A stretch of DNA of 64,000 bases, from the NCBI RefSeq assembly GCF_001580615.1, contig NZ_LHZC01000048.1, positions 1-64,000 on the forward strand, read 5' to 3'. Positions 16,659 to 25,068 of this stretch are shown piece after piece; the stretch's first letter is position 1, and each line of letters starts with the position of its first letter. The notes beneath the pieces are model-generated. The model did no database searches and was not told where the DNA came from. It worked only from the letters and a program-made list of their open reading frames with translations. A program made the translations under genes and the position numbers. This DNA is from Acetobacter malorum. GTDB lineage: Bacteria > Pseudomonadota > Alphaproteobacteria > Acetobacterales > Acetobacteraceae.

Positions 16659-17777
16659 ATGATAACAGCATCATCGTCAAGGTCAGGGAAAAGCCAATTT
16701 AATTTGGCAGAGTTCCGAAGATCTTATGCTGGGCTTACGCCTGCCGCAGCGGAAAAGGTTACCGCTAAACGGGCAGAGGAGGCTCAGAATGAAACCCAGG
16801 TGCGTAATCGTGGGGTGTCTCCTGCTGCCAAAAAGGCGGGCAGGAAAAACCAATCCGCTTTGCGTAAGCCTTGCGTAACTGCACGTGGGGCTTTGCCTGG
16901 ACTTCCTAAGGAAAGCTCTGTGCTGGTAGATGTTCAGCCTGACCAAGCTGATAGCCATGATCTTGTTGGGAAGGAGGTCCTGCCTTCATCCCGGCAGGGG
17001 GAACAGCTTTCATTCGAGGCTAGTCCTTCAGGGTCTGAGGTTTCTCTGCGTGAGTCCTTGATCTCAAGAGCAAAAAGAAAGGCCGGCAGAAGAAAGAAAG
17101 ATGTGGCCGCTACGGCGAAAAGTGCGCCAACATCCTCCTCTGAGGAAGCCGATCTTCGCGTAGCTCTCAAGCATGCCGAATCTTTCATTGAGGAGTTGAG
17201 GGGGAAGCTGGGTCGCGCAGAGGCTGCCGCAAAGGAAAAAGACGTTCTGGTTATCGAGGCTGACGAGCTGAAAAAAACTCGTGGTAGCCTGAAAGCCGAA
17301 GTTTCCGCGCTGCAGACGCAACTGAGGAGTTCTCAGACTGAAGCGTCTAGACTTAGGGATCAGTTGTCTGACCTCGAAGCGCAGGTAAAAATCCAGGCCA
17401 CCTCCGATAAGGGTTTGCGCAGGGGGAAGCCTGAGGTTCTTTCTGTTGGGAAAGGGCGACGCCCGGTAACAGTTCTGCGTGGACAAACCATTGCGCCTAG
17501 GGCGGGCAAGTTGACGTTGAATGGGGTGTCGAATGAGATATCTCCGTCATTGAAGGAAAAGTTTGAGCCAAAAGAGCTTTCTCAGAAGGCGCAAGACAAG
17601 GGACTTCATGGGCAGGCCCAGCGCGTGGTGACGCTCCTTGAGATGACTTTGATGGGCGTTGATCCGGACACTAGCAATGCAACGGTTTGTGAGCGGGCCG
17701 TGCGCGGCATCGAGCAGGTTAAGATTAGCTTGGACAGGCTAACGCTTGCCTTGATGGGTAGGGCTGCAGTTGCATGA
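16659..17777 (+). CDS. Hypothetical coiled-coil protein
   Basis: A 372-residue, highly charged protein. The first 170 residues are low-complexity and basic; a coiled coil follows at about residues 165-245 (ELRGKLGRAEAAAKEKDVL, with heptads through RLRDQLSDLEAQV). The last 60 residues form a compact-looking helical domain (VVTLLEMTLMGVDPD). No signal peptide or membrane segment. ATG is preferred to a TTG three codons upstream. The upstream 222-base gap is AT-rich with a TTGACT that could be a -35 box. It is convergent with the next gene, 11 bases away. Function unknown. Confidence 0.55.
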   Translation: MITASSSRSGKSQFNLAEFRRSYAGLTPAAAEKVTAKRAEEAQNETQVRNRGVSPAAKKAGRKNQSALRKPCVTARGALPGLPKESSVLVDVQPDQADSHDLVGKEVLPSSRQGEQLSFEASPSGSEVSLRESLISRAKRKAGRRKKDVAATAKSAPTSSSEEADLRVALKHAESFIEELRGKLGRAEAAAKEKDVLVIEADELKKTRGSLKAEVSALQTQLRSSQTEASRLRDQLSDLEAQVKIQATSDKGLRRGKPEVLSVGKGRRPVTVLRGQTIAPRAGKLTLNGVSNEISPSLKEKFEPKELSQKAQDKGLHGQAQRVVTLLEMTLMGVDPDTSNATVCERAVRGIEQVKISLDRLTLALMGRAAVA

Positions 17778-17788
17778 AGCTTTGAGGG

Positions 17789-18763
17789 TTATCTTGCGTG
17801 GCATGCGATAGTTAGGGGGGAAGATCTTACGCACGCCACGTCAAAGTGTGCCTTCGAGCTTTCATCGTCTATCGTTACAGCCTCATGGCCTGTGTGGCCG
17901 CGGCTTATGATATCAGCCTCGACCATGCAGTCTTTGGCGCTTGATATCCGGACATCGTGGATAATGCTTTCCCCGGCAGACGGAAAGAATGAAATATGAC
18001 ATAATACTGGATAAGGATTAGGAGTTGTTGGTGTGGCGCTTAATATTTGCGGTGCGCCGATGCTTTCAAAATTCTGCCTTTTTTCTTCTGAATATGCAGA
18101 GGCACCTTTTGCGTGAACGGCTTCCATTTCCTGAACGCACGCTGGCGATAGGAGCACGGCAAGATCCCTTGATGAAGAGCAGCTATCCAGAAAAGAGGGC
18201 TTCAAGAATGTCTTTTGATTGGAGTATGATTTATTTCTACTTGTGAGGAGTAAGTTAGGGGACGTGGAGGAGATTTGACCTGGCACCTTATCTTGCCTGG
18301 CGGTTTTCTTACCATATTTCATCTGGACCATATCTTGCTTGGTAGTGAGGTGACGCATGCCCCACATACCACTCTGATCTGGCCACATGGACTTTAGTCG
18401 GTTGGCCCACTGTTCGGCCGGAGTTTGAGGGGGTGCTTTCGTCTTGCTATCCGTGTTTTCCTTCGTCGGACGTAGAGAGTTTTTTTGAGATGGAACTGAC
18501 CCAACTACTTTGCGTTCTAGAAGGTGTATTTCCTCACTGGGAGCGGCAGAGTCTCCTTCAGCAACTTGGCTTTTGCTTGCCTCATTTGTCTTCTGAGAAT
18601 CTTGTTGTGGTATCACTGTTAACGGTTGCCCAAAGGTCTCTGGTGAAGCGTGGTTTTTCTTCAGCCACGTAAGCGCTGAAGAACTGACTCTCGCTGGCGC
18701 TAGGGCCATAGAGGCAAGCCCACACGTCACTATCAGGATGTTCTTTAATATCGCGCGGCGCAA
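17789..18763 (-). CDS. Hypothetical exported protein
   Basis: A 324-residue protein with an N-terminal signal peptide (basic MRRAILK, then hydrophobic LIVTCGLASMALA). The middle is Ser/Lys/Gln-rich and probably disordered; the last 100 residues contain several cysteines that could form disulphides in the periplasm. The start is a TTG, supported by GGAG six bases upstream. No family recognised. With the neighbouring membrane and coiled-coil proteins it may belong to an uncharacterised envelope assembly of the accessory region. Confidence 0.55.
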   Translation of the reverse strand: MRRAILKNILIVTCGLASMALAPARVSSSALTWLKKNHASPETFGQPLTVIPQQDSQKTNEASKSQVAEGDSAAPSEEIHLLERKVVGSVPSQKNSLRPTKENTDSKTKAPPQTPAEQWANRLKSMWPDQSGMWGMRHLTTKQDMVQMKYGKKTARQDKVPGQISSTSPNLLLTSRNKSYSNQKTFLKPSFLDSCSSSRDLAVLLSPACVQEMEAVHAKGASAYSEEKRQNFESIGAPQILSATPTTPNPYPVLCHISFFPSAGESIIHDVRISSAKDCMVEADIISRGHTGHEAVTIDDESSKAHFDVACVRSSPLTIACHAR

Positions 18764-18998
18764 AGCAAACTCCGGGCTAGGTCTTGGAGCGAAGGGATGG
18801 ACTACCGAATTTCTGCTATCCTGACGAATGATAATGACTCTTCATGCTGAAATGAAGGTCAGATGTTAGTCGCCAGGTTGCATAACAAAGTGTTACAAGG
18901 AGAATTACCAGATTGCAATGATATACAAACGGGTTTTATTATTTTTCTTGTGCTAAATACGATTCGTTCGATCATGTAAACATAGGGACTATAAAATA

Positions 18999-19877
18999 GT
19001 GGAAAAACATATTGTTAGTGATATCGGCCAAAAAGGAATAACCCGGCTCGTATCCAGATTTCAACGGGACTTTTCATCTGACCAGACGCCTGACTCCCTT
19101 ATCTTGCAGGCCGAGAAGGTTAGAGATCTGACCCTTTCCCTTATGGCGGTTGCTTCCAAAAGCCCTGACAGGCTTGGTGTGTTCCTGAGTGTTATATCCG
19201 GGATGGGTGATATCGGCGTAATCCATAACATGGATACCGCGGTTGAGGAGACAATGCGGCTGATGCATTTGCTTCCGGTGGATGTCGGGTCTCGACCTGC
19301 TATTCCTTTGCCGGTGGCGACGCCTGCCGTGGCTACAAGCATTCCGGGATCTCGGGCGGCCAACAAGCCTGAAAAGGCAGCCAGTAAAATGGACCAGCAT
19401 CTGTTTGATGACGCGGCGCGCTTTACAACGCCTAAGGCAGAAGATGCGGAGGCAATCCTGCCTCAGCAGGATCAGCCTCGCATCCCTAAGGCTGAATCAA
19501 AGGTTAGTGCCAGACTTGCTGAGGAAAAGAAGCGTTACGGCGAGACGTTTGCTCCTGGAATGTCCACCACGCTTCCTGAAAAGCCCGGCCAATGGATTGC
19601 ACCAAAGGAGCACCCAAAAGCAGATATCGGGCTTTCTGTCTCCGAGGATAGTATCACTTGTTTGCATTGTGGCGGAGAATTCACAATGATCAAACGGCAT
19701 ATTGAAAGGCAGCATCGGCAGACGCCAGAGGATTACCGGGCCTATTGGGGGCTCCCGCCGGAATATCCTATGGCGGCGACAAATTATACGTTGCTGAAGC
19801 GCGAAGAGGCGAAGGGAACCGGCCTTGGAACTTACAACCGCAAGAAGAGTTCTCGCAAAAAGGAAAGCGTCAATTAA
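18999..19877 (+). CDS. MucR/Ros-type zinc-finger regulator with N-terminal extension
   Basis: A 292-residue protein whose C-terminus is a MucR domain: CLHCGGEF, then KRHIERQH, giving zinc ligands C221, C224, H234 and H239, followed by TPEDYRAYWGLP, YPMAATNY and GLGTY, all MucR family hallmarks. Typical MucR proteins have about 140-170 residues. Here an N-terminal helical segment and a disordered Pro/Ala/Lys linker roughly double the size. MucR-type proteins bind AT-rich DNA and control motility, exopolysaccharide and cell-cycle genes. The start is GTG with AGGGAC upstream. Its position between the accessory region and the flagellar genes suggests control of either; that is inference. Confidence 0.85.
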   Translation: MEKHIVSDIGQKGITRLVSRFQRDFSSDQTPDSLILQAEKVRDLTLSLMAVASKSPDRLGVFLSVISGMGDIGVIHNMDTAVEETMRLMHLLPVDVGSRPAIPLPVATPAVATSIPGSRAANKPEKAASKMDQHLFDDAARFTTPKAEDAEAILPQQDQPRIPKAESKVSARLAEEKKRYGETFAPGMSTTLPEKPGQWIAPKEHPKADIGLSVSEDSITCLHCGGEFTMIKRHIERQHRQTPEDYRAYWGLPPEYPMAATNYTLLKREEAKGTGLGTYNRKKSSRKKESVN

Positions 19878-19918
19878 TTTATTGTCTAAATAAAAAGATT
19901 GCCCGCAGACCAGTTAAT

Positions 19919-19952
19919 ATGGCCAAGGCAGCAATGCCCTGGCCATTTTTTT
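19919..19952 (+). terminator. Rho-independent terminator after the mucR-like gene
   Basis: ATGGCCAAGGC and GCCCTGGCCAT form an 11-base stem with one mismatch around a six-base loop, followed by seven T residues. It lies about 40 bases after the stop codon and isolates the regulator from gapR. Confidence 0.85.
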
Positions 19953-20026
19953 CGGCAAATTATTTGATAAAGGAATATGTGGTGACTATAATGTGACAAG
20001 CTTAAAAATCTTATAGGATACGCCTA

Positions 20027-20308
20027 ATGTCAGGACAGGATAACGAAGGTTTCTCTGGTGGCGAGGATACTGCTGTGGGCGGGATTGCCGCCGATCGCCT
20101 CCGCAGCATTATTGAGCGCGTAGAGCGCCTTGAAGAAGAGCGCAAGGCCCTTGCCGGCGATATCAAGGACATCTTCACCGAAGCGAAATCTGCTGGGTTT
20201 GACGTCAAGGTCATCCGACAGATCATTCGGCTGCGCAAGCAGGAGCCAAGTGAAGTGGAAGAGCAGGAGACACTGCTCGACATCTACCGCCGCGCCTTGG
20301 GTATGTAA
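20027..20308 (+). CDS. gapR: GapR (DUF2312) nucleoid-associated protein
   Basis: A 93-residue protein matching GapR: RSIIERVERLEEERKALAGD then KDIFTEAKSAGFD, IRQIIRLRKQ, and the C-terminal ALGM. GapR forms a ring around overtwisted AT-rich DNA and stimulates topoisomerases in alphaproteobacteria; copies also occur on phages and plasmids. AGGA lies eight bases before the ATG. It is monocistronic between two terminators. Whether this is the chromosomal copy or an element-borne paralogue cannot be told from the window. Confidence 0.92.
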   Translation: MSGQDNEGFSGGEDTAVGGIAADRLRSIIERVERLEEERKALAGDIKDIFTEAKSAGFDVKVIRQIIRLRKQEPSEVEEQETLLDIYRRALGM

Positions 20309-20371
20309 TCCTTCAGGATTACCTAGACCAATCCAAGGATCACCAAAGAACTATTGGGCACGATAAATTGA

Positions 20372-20427
20372 GGCTCGGTCTAACCTTACAGATTTAAAAT
20401 CTGATAGGTGGATCGGGTCTTTTTTTT
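20372..20427 (+). terminator. Long structured terminator after gapR
   Basis: GGCTCGGTCTA pairs imperfectly, with G-U wobbles, to GGATCGGGTC, and inside lies a perfect CAGATT/AATCTG hairpin. Eight T residues follow. The stem is long for a simple terminator, but position and U-tract fit. It ends about 20 bases before the chemoreceptor start, so it could also be a leader attenuator for that gene. Confidence 0.65.
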
Positions 20428-20448
20428 AAAAAATTAGGAATCACTTTG

Positions 20449-21921
20449 ATGCCTGTTAAGCCAAAAGAAGATGCGCAAAGATTTGCAGAACTCGCTAGTA
20501 GACTGCATTTTTTGAGCATAGGAGATAAAGAAAGAGAATGTCTGCAAAATCTCCGCAAAGGCATCGGCCCTATCCTTGATGAAAGCCTGGCAAGTTTTTA
20601 TGAACGTGTCGGAAGCAATCCGGAACTCTCTCATTTCTTCCCTAGCCAAGATATGGTTTCCAGCGCCCGCGACAGGCAGAAGCAGCATTGGGAAACCATC
20701 TTGTCCGCGAATTTCGGACGGGAATATGTTGAGAACGTAACCCGGATTGGTAATACCCACGCAAGGATTGGGCTGTCACCCAAGTGGTATATTGCGGGAT
20801 ACGCCGTGCTTTTGGACAACATGATCCGACGTATCGTTTCGGATTACGAAAACAAACGAACCAGACGTTTTGGCAGGCAACCCCAAACTGACCTGGGGGA
20901 GATGGTTGGGACCCTTATTCGCGTCGCGTTACTTGATATCGACCTATCTGTTTCGACATACCTTGATAAATTGAGAGATGACCGCGAGGCTGCCCAAGAA
21001 GAAGGGACCGCAGCCCTAGTTGCTATTGCGCAGGCTCTTGATCAGATGACTGAAGGCAATATGTCAGTCACGCTTGATGAAAAGGTTGTCGAAAAGGCTC
21101 CAATACTGGCAACGTCCTTCAACGGTCTTAAGGCTGGCATCGGTGTTATCATCGGAGATATCAGGGATGTTTCATCAGGGGTAAAGGATTCCTCCCGCTC
21201 AATACGAAATAATGTTGAAACCCTCCGGGAGCGTGCCACGTCTCAAATGGGGGCGATATCTGACATTACTCAATCCTCCGCCATACTGGATAAAACTGTC
21301 TCTGACGTTCTTGTGCAGATGGAGGCAGCAACGGTCACCATTGATAACTTCTCGACAGCGGTTGCCAATGGGAACGGCGATGTCGACGCTCTGAGCTTGA
21401 GCATTGCTCAGATAGGTGAGGCATGGCGAGCTATGCTCACCCTTGTGAGGGATATCTCCGAGATATCCACAAAGATAAGGATGCTGGCGCTGAATGCTCA
21501 TATTGAGGCTTCGAGGGCTGGAGAATACGGATCGGGCTTTTCCGTAATCGCTGAATCAATTCGGGAGCTGGCAGGCACAACAGGTAGGGCTGCGGCGAGC
21601 ATTACTGAACTGGCTCAGACAAGCCAAGAAAGTATTACCTCTGCCGAAATATCCGCCGGTAGGACCAAGGTGGTACTGTCGGATATTGAAGACGGTGTCG
21701 GTGTGGTTCGTGATGTGGTGGCTAGAATCGATGAGGCAATGAAGACCCAAAGTTCTGGTGCTCGTGCAAATCATGAAGTGGCCTCACGTCTCAACCAGTC
21801 TGCCAATCAATCTGTGGAACAGGCGAATAAGATGACCGAAAGCTGTGACAAGCTAGTCGATCAGTCAGGAGTTTTAACAAACCTTGTTCTGGAATTTGAT
21901 CGAGCTCCCGTAGAGGTCTAG
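20449..21921 (+). CDS. Globin-coupled methyl-accepting chemotaxis transducer
   Basis: A 490-residue soluble receptor. The N-terminal 180 residues are a protoglobin-type sensor with the probable haem-ligating His104 in GNTHARIGLS. A HAMP-like linker follows (ALDQMTEGNMSVTLDEK). The C-terminal signalling domain has the conserved hairpin tip MLALNAHIEASRAGEYGSGF, close to the family LLALNAAIEAARAGExGRGF. No transmembrane segment is present, as in HemAT. It should sense oxygen through haem and signal to CheA/CheW, which are not in the window. ATG is preferred to an adjacent TTG; AGGA lies nine bases upstream. It ends just before a strong terminator and the convergent flgE gene. Confidence 0.88.
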   Translation: MPVKPKEDAQRFAELASRLHFLSIGDKERECLQNLRKGIGPILDESLASFYERVGSNPELSHFFPSQDMVSSARDRQKQHWETILSANFGREYVENVTRIGNTHARIGLSPKWYIAGYAVLLDNMIRRIVSDYENKRTRRFGRQPQTDLGEMVGTLIRVALLDIDLSVSTYLDKLRDDREAAQEEGTAALVAIAQALDQMTEGNMSVTLDEKVVEKAPILATSFNGLKAGIGVIIGDIRDVSSGVKDSSRSIRNNVETLRERATSQMGAISDITQSSAILDKTVSDVLVQMEAATVTIDNFSTAVANGNGDVDALSLSIAQIGEAWRAMLTLVRDISEISTKIRMLALNAHIEASRAGEYGSGFSVIAESIRELAGTTGRAAASITELAQTSQESITSAEISAGRTKVVLSDIEDGVGVVRDVVARIDEAMKTQSSGARANHEVASRLNQSANQSVEQANKMTESCDKLVDQSGVLTNLVLEFDRAPVEV

Positions 21922-21949
21922 TTGAGGCCGGATCTGCGGCTCTATGCAC

Positions 21950-21983
21950 AAAGGCCCCGCTCAAATGGAGCGGGGCCTTTTTA
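21950..21983 (+). terminator. Strong terminator between chemoreceptor and flgE
   Basis: AAGGCCCCGCTC and GAGCGGGGCCTT form a perfect 12-base stem around AAATG-type loop bases, followed by T residues on plus and a shorter T tract on minus. It lies between convergent genes and may work in both directions. Confidence 0.92.
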
Positions 21984-22027
21984 ATGCTTAACGCCGATTC
22001 AGATTGTCAGTAGGTCTTGCGCCGGAA

Positions 22028-23755
22028 TTACTGCTTCATTCCGATGGTTGTTTGCAGCAGTGTATCGGCCGTAGTGACTATCTTCGTGTTCGCCGTGTAA
22101 GCCTCTTGGGTGACAATCAGTGCAGACAGGTCTGATGTGAGGTCTGTCGTTGAGGATTCGGTGTAGCCGACAGAAAGCGTGCCGGTACCATTTTCTCCGA
22201 CAACCCCCGTTTCAGGGTCACCCGATTTAGAAGTGGCCAGATAAGCTTGCCCGTCTACGGCCTGCAGCCCGTTCTCATTATGGAATGTGGTCAATGCGAC
22301 CTTTCCGATAAGTTGGCTGTAGCCGTTGTCGAACTGAGCCTGGATCGACCCATCGCTTTCGATGGAGACACCTTCGTAGTTGCCACTTGCAACGCTATCA
22401 GTGGTTAATGATGTGGTGTCCTGGTCGAGTGCGTAATTTGTTGAGAGGGATGCACCTGAGAGATCGACCGTGTAGGCGGTGCCGTTGACCGTGGCCGTTG
22501 AGGTAAGGGGGGAGGAGGGGGCTGCGCCGTCGAAGGTCTTCACGGACCCATCTGTGTTGAACACCACACTGTGGGTGGGGCTTGATACCGCGGAAGACGA
22601 TGCGTCGTAGGGATTGATCGTCTGAACCGACCACGTTGCAGGCGACGAGGAGGTCTGAGTCCATTTCTCAGCGACAGGTGTCCCTCCAATCTCCACGGGT
22701 GTGGTCATGTAAGACTGATTGCTGCCCGTCGTCGTCCCTATTTGCGTTCCCGCTGGCATTGTGAGTGTTGTGCCGGAAACGGTCAGGGCTGAAGCTTGAC
22801 TGGTGGAGGCCGTCTGGTTCGAGGCCGCCATTGTTGTGCCGCTAGTGCCGCCTATCGTCCCCAGATCTAATGTCATCGTCTGGGTGTGGTTATCACCATA
22901 ATTGGCAGTGATCGGAATGCCGACGGAAGCGCCTGAGATTGTTGAGCCAACTGTTTTTCCGGTTGAGCTATCGACGACAGAGGCCAGATCTCCAGATGAG
23001 TCGAAAGTCACTTGATAATTATTGGGCGCAATGGTGCCGGTTCCGTCAGCGTCGTAAGCGGAGACATTCCACACAAGCGGGTTTGAAGAACTTTGGGTCC
23101 AGGACGCTGCGACCTTGTGGGGGTTAGAAGAAGCGTCGTAGGTGGTGACCGGGGCGGTAGTGTAGGTCTGAGGTGTGTAGCTTTCCGCTGAGGCGGTATC
23201 TGTGGGCAACTTCCCGACCGTAGCGGAAAGCGTCAGTTGCGTGGTTTGTGTCGGCTTGAACGTGATGCCGGAGACATTGATCGGCGTCAGCTTATTCCCG
23301 AGAGAGCCGCTTGAATCGACAGTGTATCCGTCAAGATAATACCCAGAGGTGTTTACGAGATAACCGCTCTTATTCTCGTAAAACTCGCCATTCCGGGTGT
23401 AGTATTGCTGCGTGGAGAAATTGGTGGCTGTGGAGGCATTCGTTGCACTGATCGGCTTGGAAACGTTAAAAAGTCCGGTGCCTGATATCGCCATGGCCAG
23501 GCTATCAGTGCTGGCCGTGGCAGTGCCCTCATTATCAACGTGCTGTATTGTCACGGCAGCTACAGAGTCCGAATTGGCCTGAGACTGTGATGAGCCGCTG
23601 AGATTCCCTGAGACGAAATCCTGGAACGCGGTGCTGTTGGCTTTATAAGCAGTGGTCTGACTATTTGCGATGTTGTTGCCAAGGTTCGTGAAAGAGTCAG
23701 ACTGTGCGCTAATCCCGCTAACAGCCGTTTGAAGTGCGTTGAAAACACCGCTCAT
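22028..23755 (-). CDS. flgE: Flagellar hook protein FlgE
   Basis: A 575-residue hook protein. The N-terminus MSGVFNALQTAVSGISAQSD with NLGNNIANSQTTAYK is the family D0 helix and ANSQTxGYK motif; the C-terminus (DLSALIVTQEAYTANTKIV, then TLLQTTIGMKQ) is the matching helix. The Ser/Thr-rich middle forms the variable hook surface. The ATG was chosen because it starts the conserved D0 helix; AGGGATC lies upstream. It appears monocistronic, without flgD or fliK nearby, which is unusual. An ATCCTTGC element lies about 100 bases upstream. Confidence 0.95.
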   Translation of the reverse strand: MSGVFNALQTAVSGISAQSDSFTNLGNNIANSQTTAYKANSTAFQDFVSGNLSGSSQSQANSDSVAAVTIQHVDNEGTATASTDSLAMAISGTGLFNVSKPISATNASTATNFSTQQYYTRNGEFYENKSGYLVNTSGYYLDGYTVDSSGSLGNKLTPINVSGITFKPTQTTQLTLSATVGKLPTDTASAESYTPQTYTTAPVTTYDASSNPHKVAASWTQSSSNPLVWNVSAYDADGTGTIAPNNYQVTFDSSGDLASVVDSSTGKTVGSTISGASVGIPITANYGDNHTQTMTLDLGTIGGTSGTTMAASNQTASTSQASALTVSGTTLTMPAGTQIGTTTGSNQSYMTTPVEIGGTPVAEKWTQTSSSPATWSVQTINPYDASSSAVSSPTHSVVFNTDGSVKTFDGAAPSSPLTSTATVNGTAYTVDLSGASLSTNYALDQDTTSLTTDSVASGNYEGVSIESDGSIQAQFDNGYSQLIGKVALTTFHNENGLQAVDGQAYLATSKSGDPETGVVGENGTGTLSVGYTESSTTDLTSDLSALIVTQEAYTANTKIVTTADTLLQTTIGMKQ

Positions 23756-23853
23756 AGAGTATTGATCCCTGTTCCAGACTTTTGCCGCCGGGGTCGGAGG
23801 CAATGCGCATTGGATGTTCCTTTACAAATGGGATAGCGATCAGATTCCCAAAA

Positions 23854-23861
23854 GCAAGGAT
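23854..23861 (-). promoter_or_regulatory. ATCCTTGC element upstream of flgE
   Basis: An exact ATCCTTGC on the flgE sense strand, 99 bases before the start, preceded by TTAATCA. It belongs to the recurrent element described in the findings. Confidence 0.4.
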
Positions 23862-23963
23862 TGATTAACCAGATATTTATGGAATATTAATACTAGAAAT
23901 GAGCGAACTAGAAAGAGAACTTCAAACGTGACACTGACTGAGTGTTGCGCTGAATTCCAATTC

Positions 23964-25043
23964 TTAGGGTTTGTGCATACGCTTAGGTGTTTTCAGCTTC
24001 ACGACGTAGGCAATGATTGCGGCCACAGGTTTCCAGAATTCTTCTGGGATCTCAGTGTCCAAAGGCAACTTATAAAGTGATCTTGCGAGCGGGGGGTTTG
24101 AGACAACGGGAACTTTAGCCTCACCTGCCGTTTCACGGATTCTGGCAGCCAGGTCATCCATGCCCTTAGCTACGATCTGCGGTGCCCCTCCGGAAGTTTT
24201 GCTGTAGAGAAGGGCAACAGCATAATGCGTTGGGTTTACCACGACGACCGTTGATTCTTTTACTGCTTTCATCATGCGCCTTCTGGAGCGGCGCGTTCTG
24301 ATCTGCCGCATGCGAGACTTTACGTAAGGATCGCCATCGGTCTGTTTGACTTCATCTTTGATGTCTTGAAAACTCATTTTGAGTTTTGACATCCTGTGAT
24401 ATCGCGTCCAGAGGTCATCTGCCAAAGCTATTATGCACTGAATACCGAGAACGAGGAGTGTTGAATATATGAACCAATGCTCCAGCTCGGAAGCTAGATG
24501 CAGAGAGCTCCACCGCTCACTCTCGGGCGATATGCGAATAGTTTCCAAGGCGACCCCATAAAGGATGCACCCAAAGATAGCTATCTTTACCAGACCCTTC
24601 AGGAGTTCCACGAGATTATTGACGCTGAATGTCCTTTTAATGCCCTTCATGGGAGACAGGCGTTTGAGGTCAGGCGTCAGGGCTTCTGGTCGGAAAAGGA
24701 AGCCAGTTTGCAGAAGCCCGAAGACTAATGTGGTAGATGCGCCAGCCGCCATGAGGGGCAAGCCCAGATTTAGTCCGCACTTGGCGATTTGCCAGCCGAA
24801 ATTATAGATAGAGGAGCTATCATCCGAAACTTCGCCGAAATGTATGATGATGCGCTGAACGGCGGCTGTAAAATCCTTGGCGGAATTGCCGGCCGTTGCC
24901 ATGAACACTAAAATGAAGGCACCGAGAGAAATTAGGAGCACGAATTCGCGCGATTGGGCAATATTGCCTTCTTCTCGGGCTTTCCTAAGTCTGTGTGCTG
25001 TCGGGGCTTGTGACTTCTCGCCACTGCCTCCTTCGTCTGCCAT
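23964..25043 (-). CDS. flhB: Flagellar export switch protein FlhB
   Basis: A 359-residue FlhB with four hydrophobic segments in the first 210 residues and a cytoplasmic C-domain with the autocleavage motif NPTH at 270-273, where cleavage between Asn and Pro switches export from rod/hook to filament substrates. The start MADEGGSGEKSQAPTAHRL matches the family opening (D-x-x-EKTExPTxxRLxxARxxG). It is the last gene of a fliE-fliQ-fliR-flhB operon, with the fliR stop 25 bases upstream. A longer frame starting inside fliR is rejected. Confidence 0.95.
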   Translation of the reverse strand: MADEGGSGEKSQAPTAHRLRKAREEGNIAQSREFVLLISLGAFILVFMATAGNSAKDFTAAVQRIIIHFGEVSDDSSSIYNFGWQIAKCGLNLGLPLMAAGASTTLVFGLLQTGFLFRPEALTPDLKRLSPMKGIKRTFSVNNLVELLKGLVKIAIFGCILYGVALETIRISPESERWSSLHLASELEHWFIYSTLLVLGIQCIIALADDLWTRYHRMSKLKMSFQDIKDEVKQTDGDPYVKSRMRQIRTRRSRRRMMKAVKESTVVVVNPTHYAVALLYSKTSGGAPQIVAKGMDDLAARIRETAGEAKVPVVSNPPLARSLYKLPLDTEIPEEFWKPVAAIIAYVVKLKTPKRMHKP

Positions 25044-25068
25044 AGCGCGTCTTCTATCTGGTTGTGAG

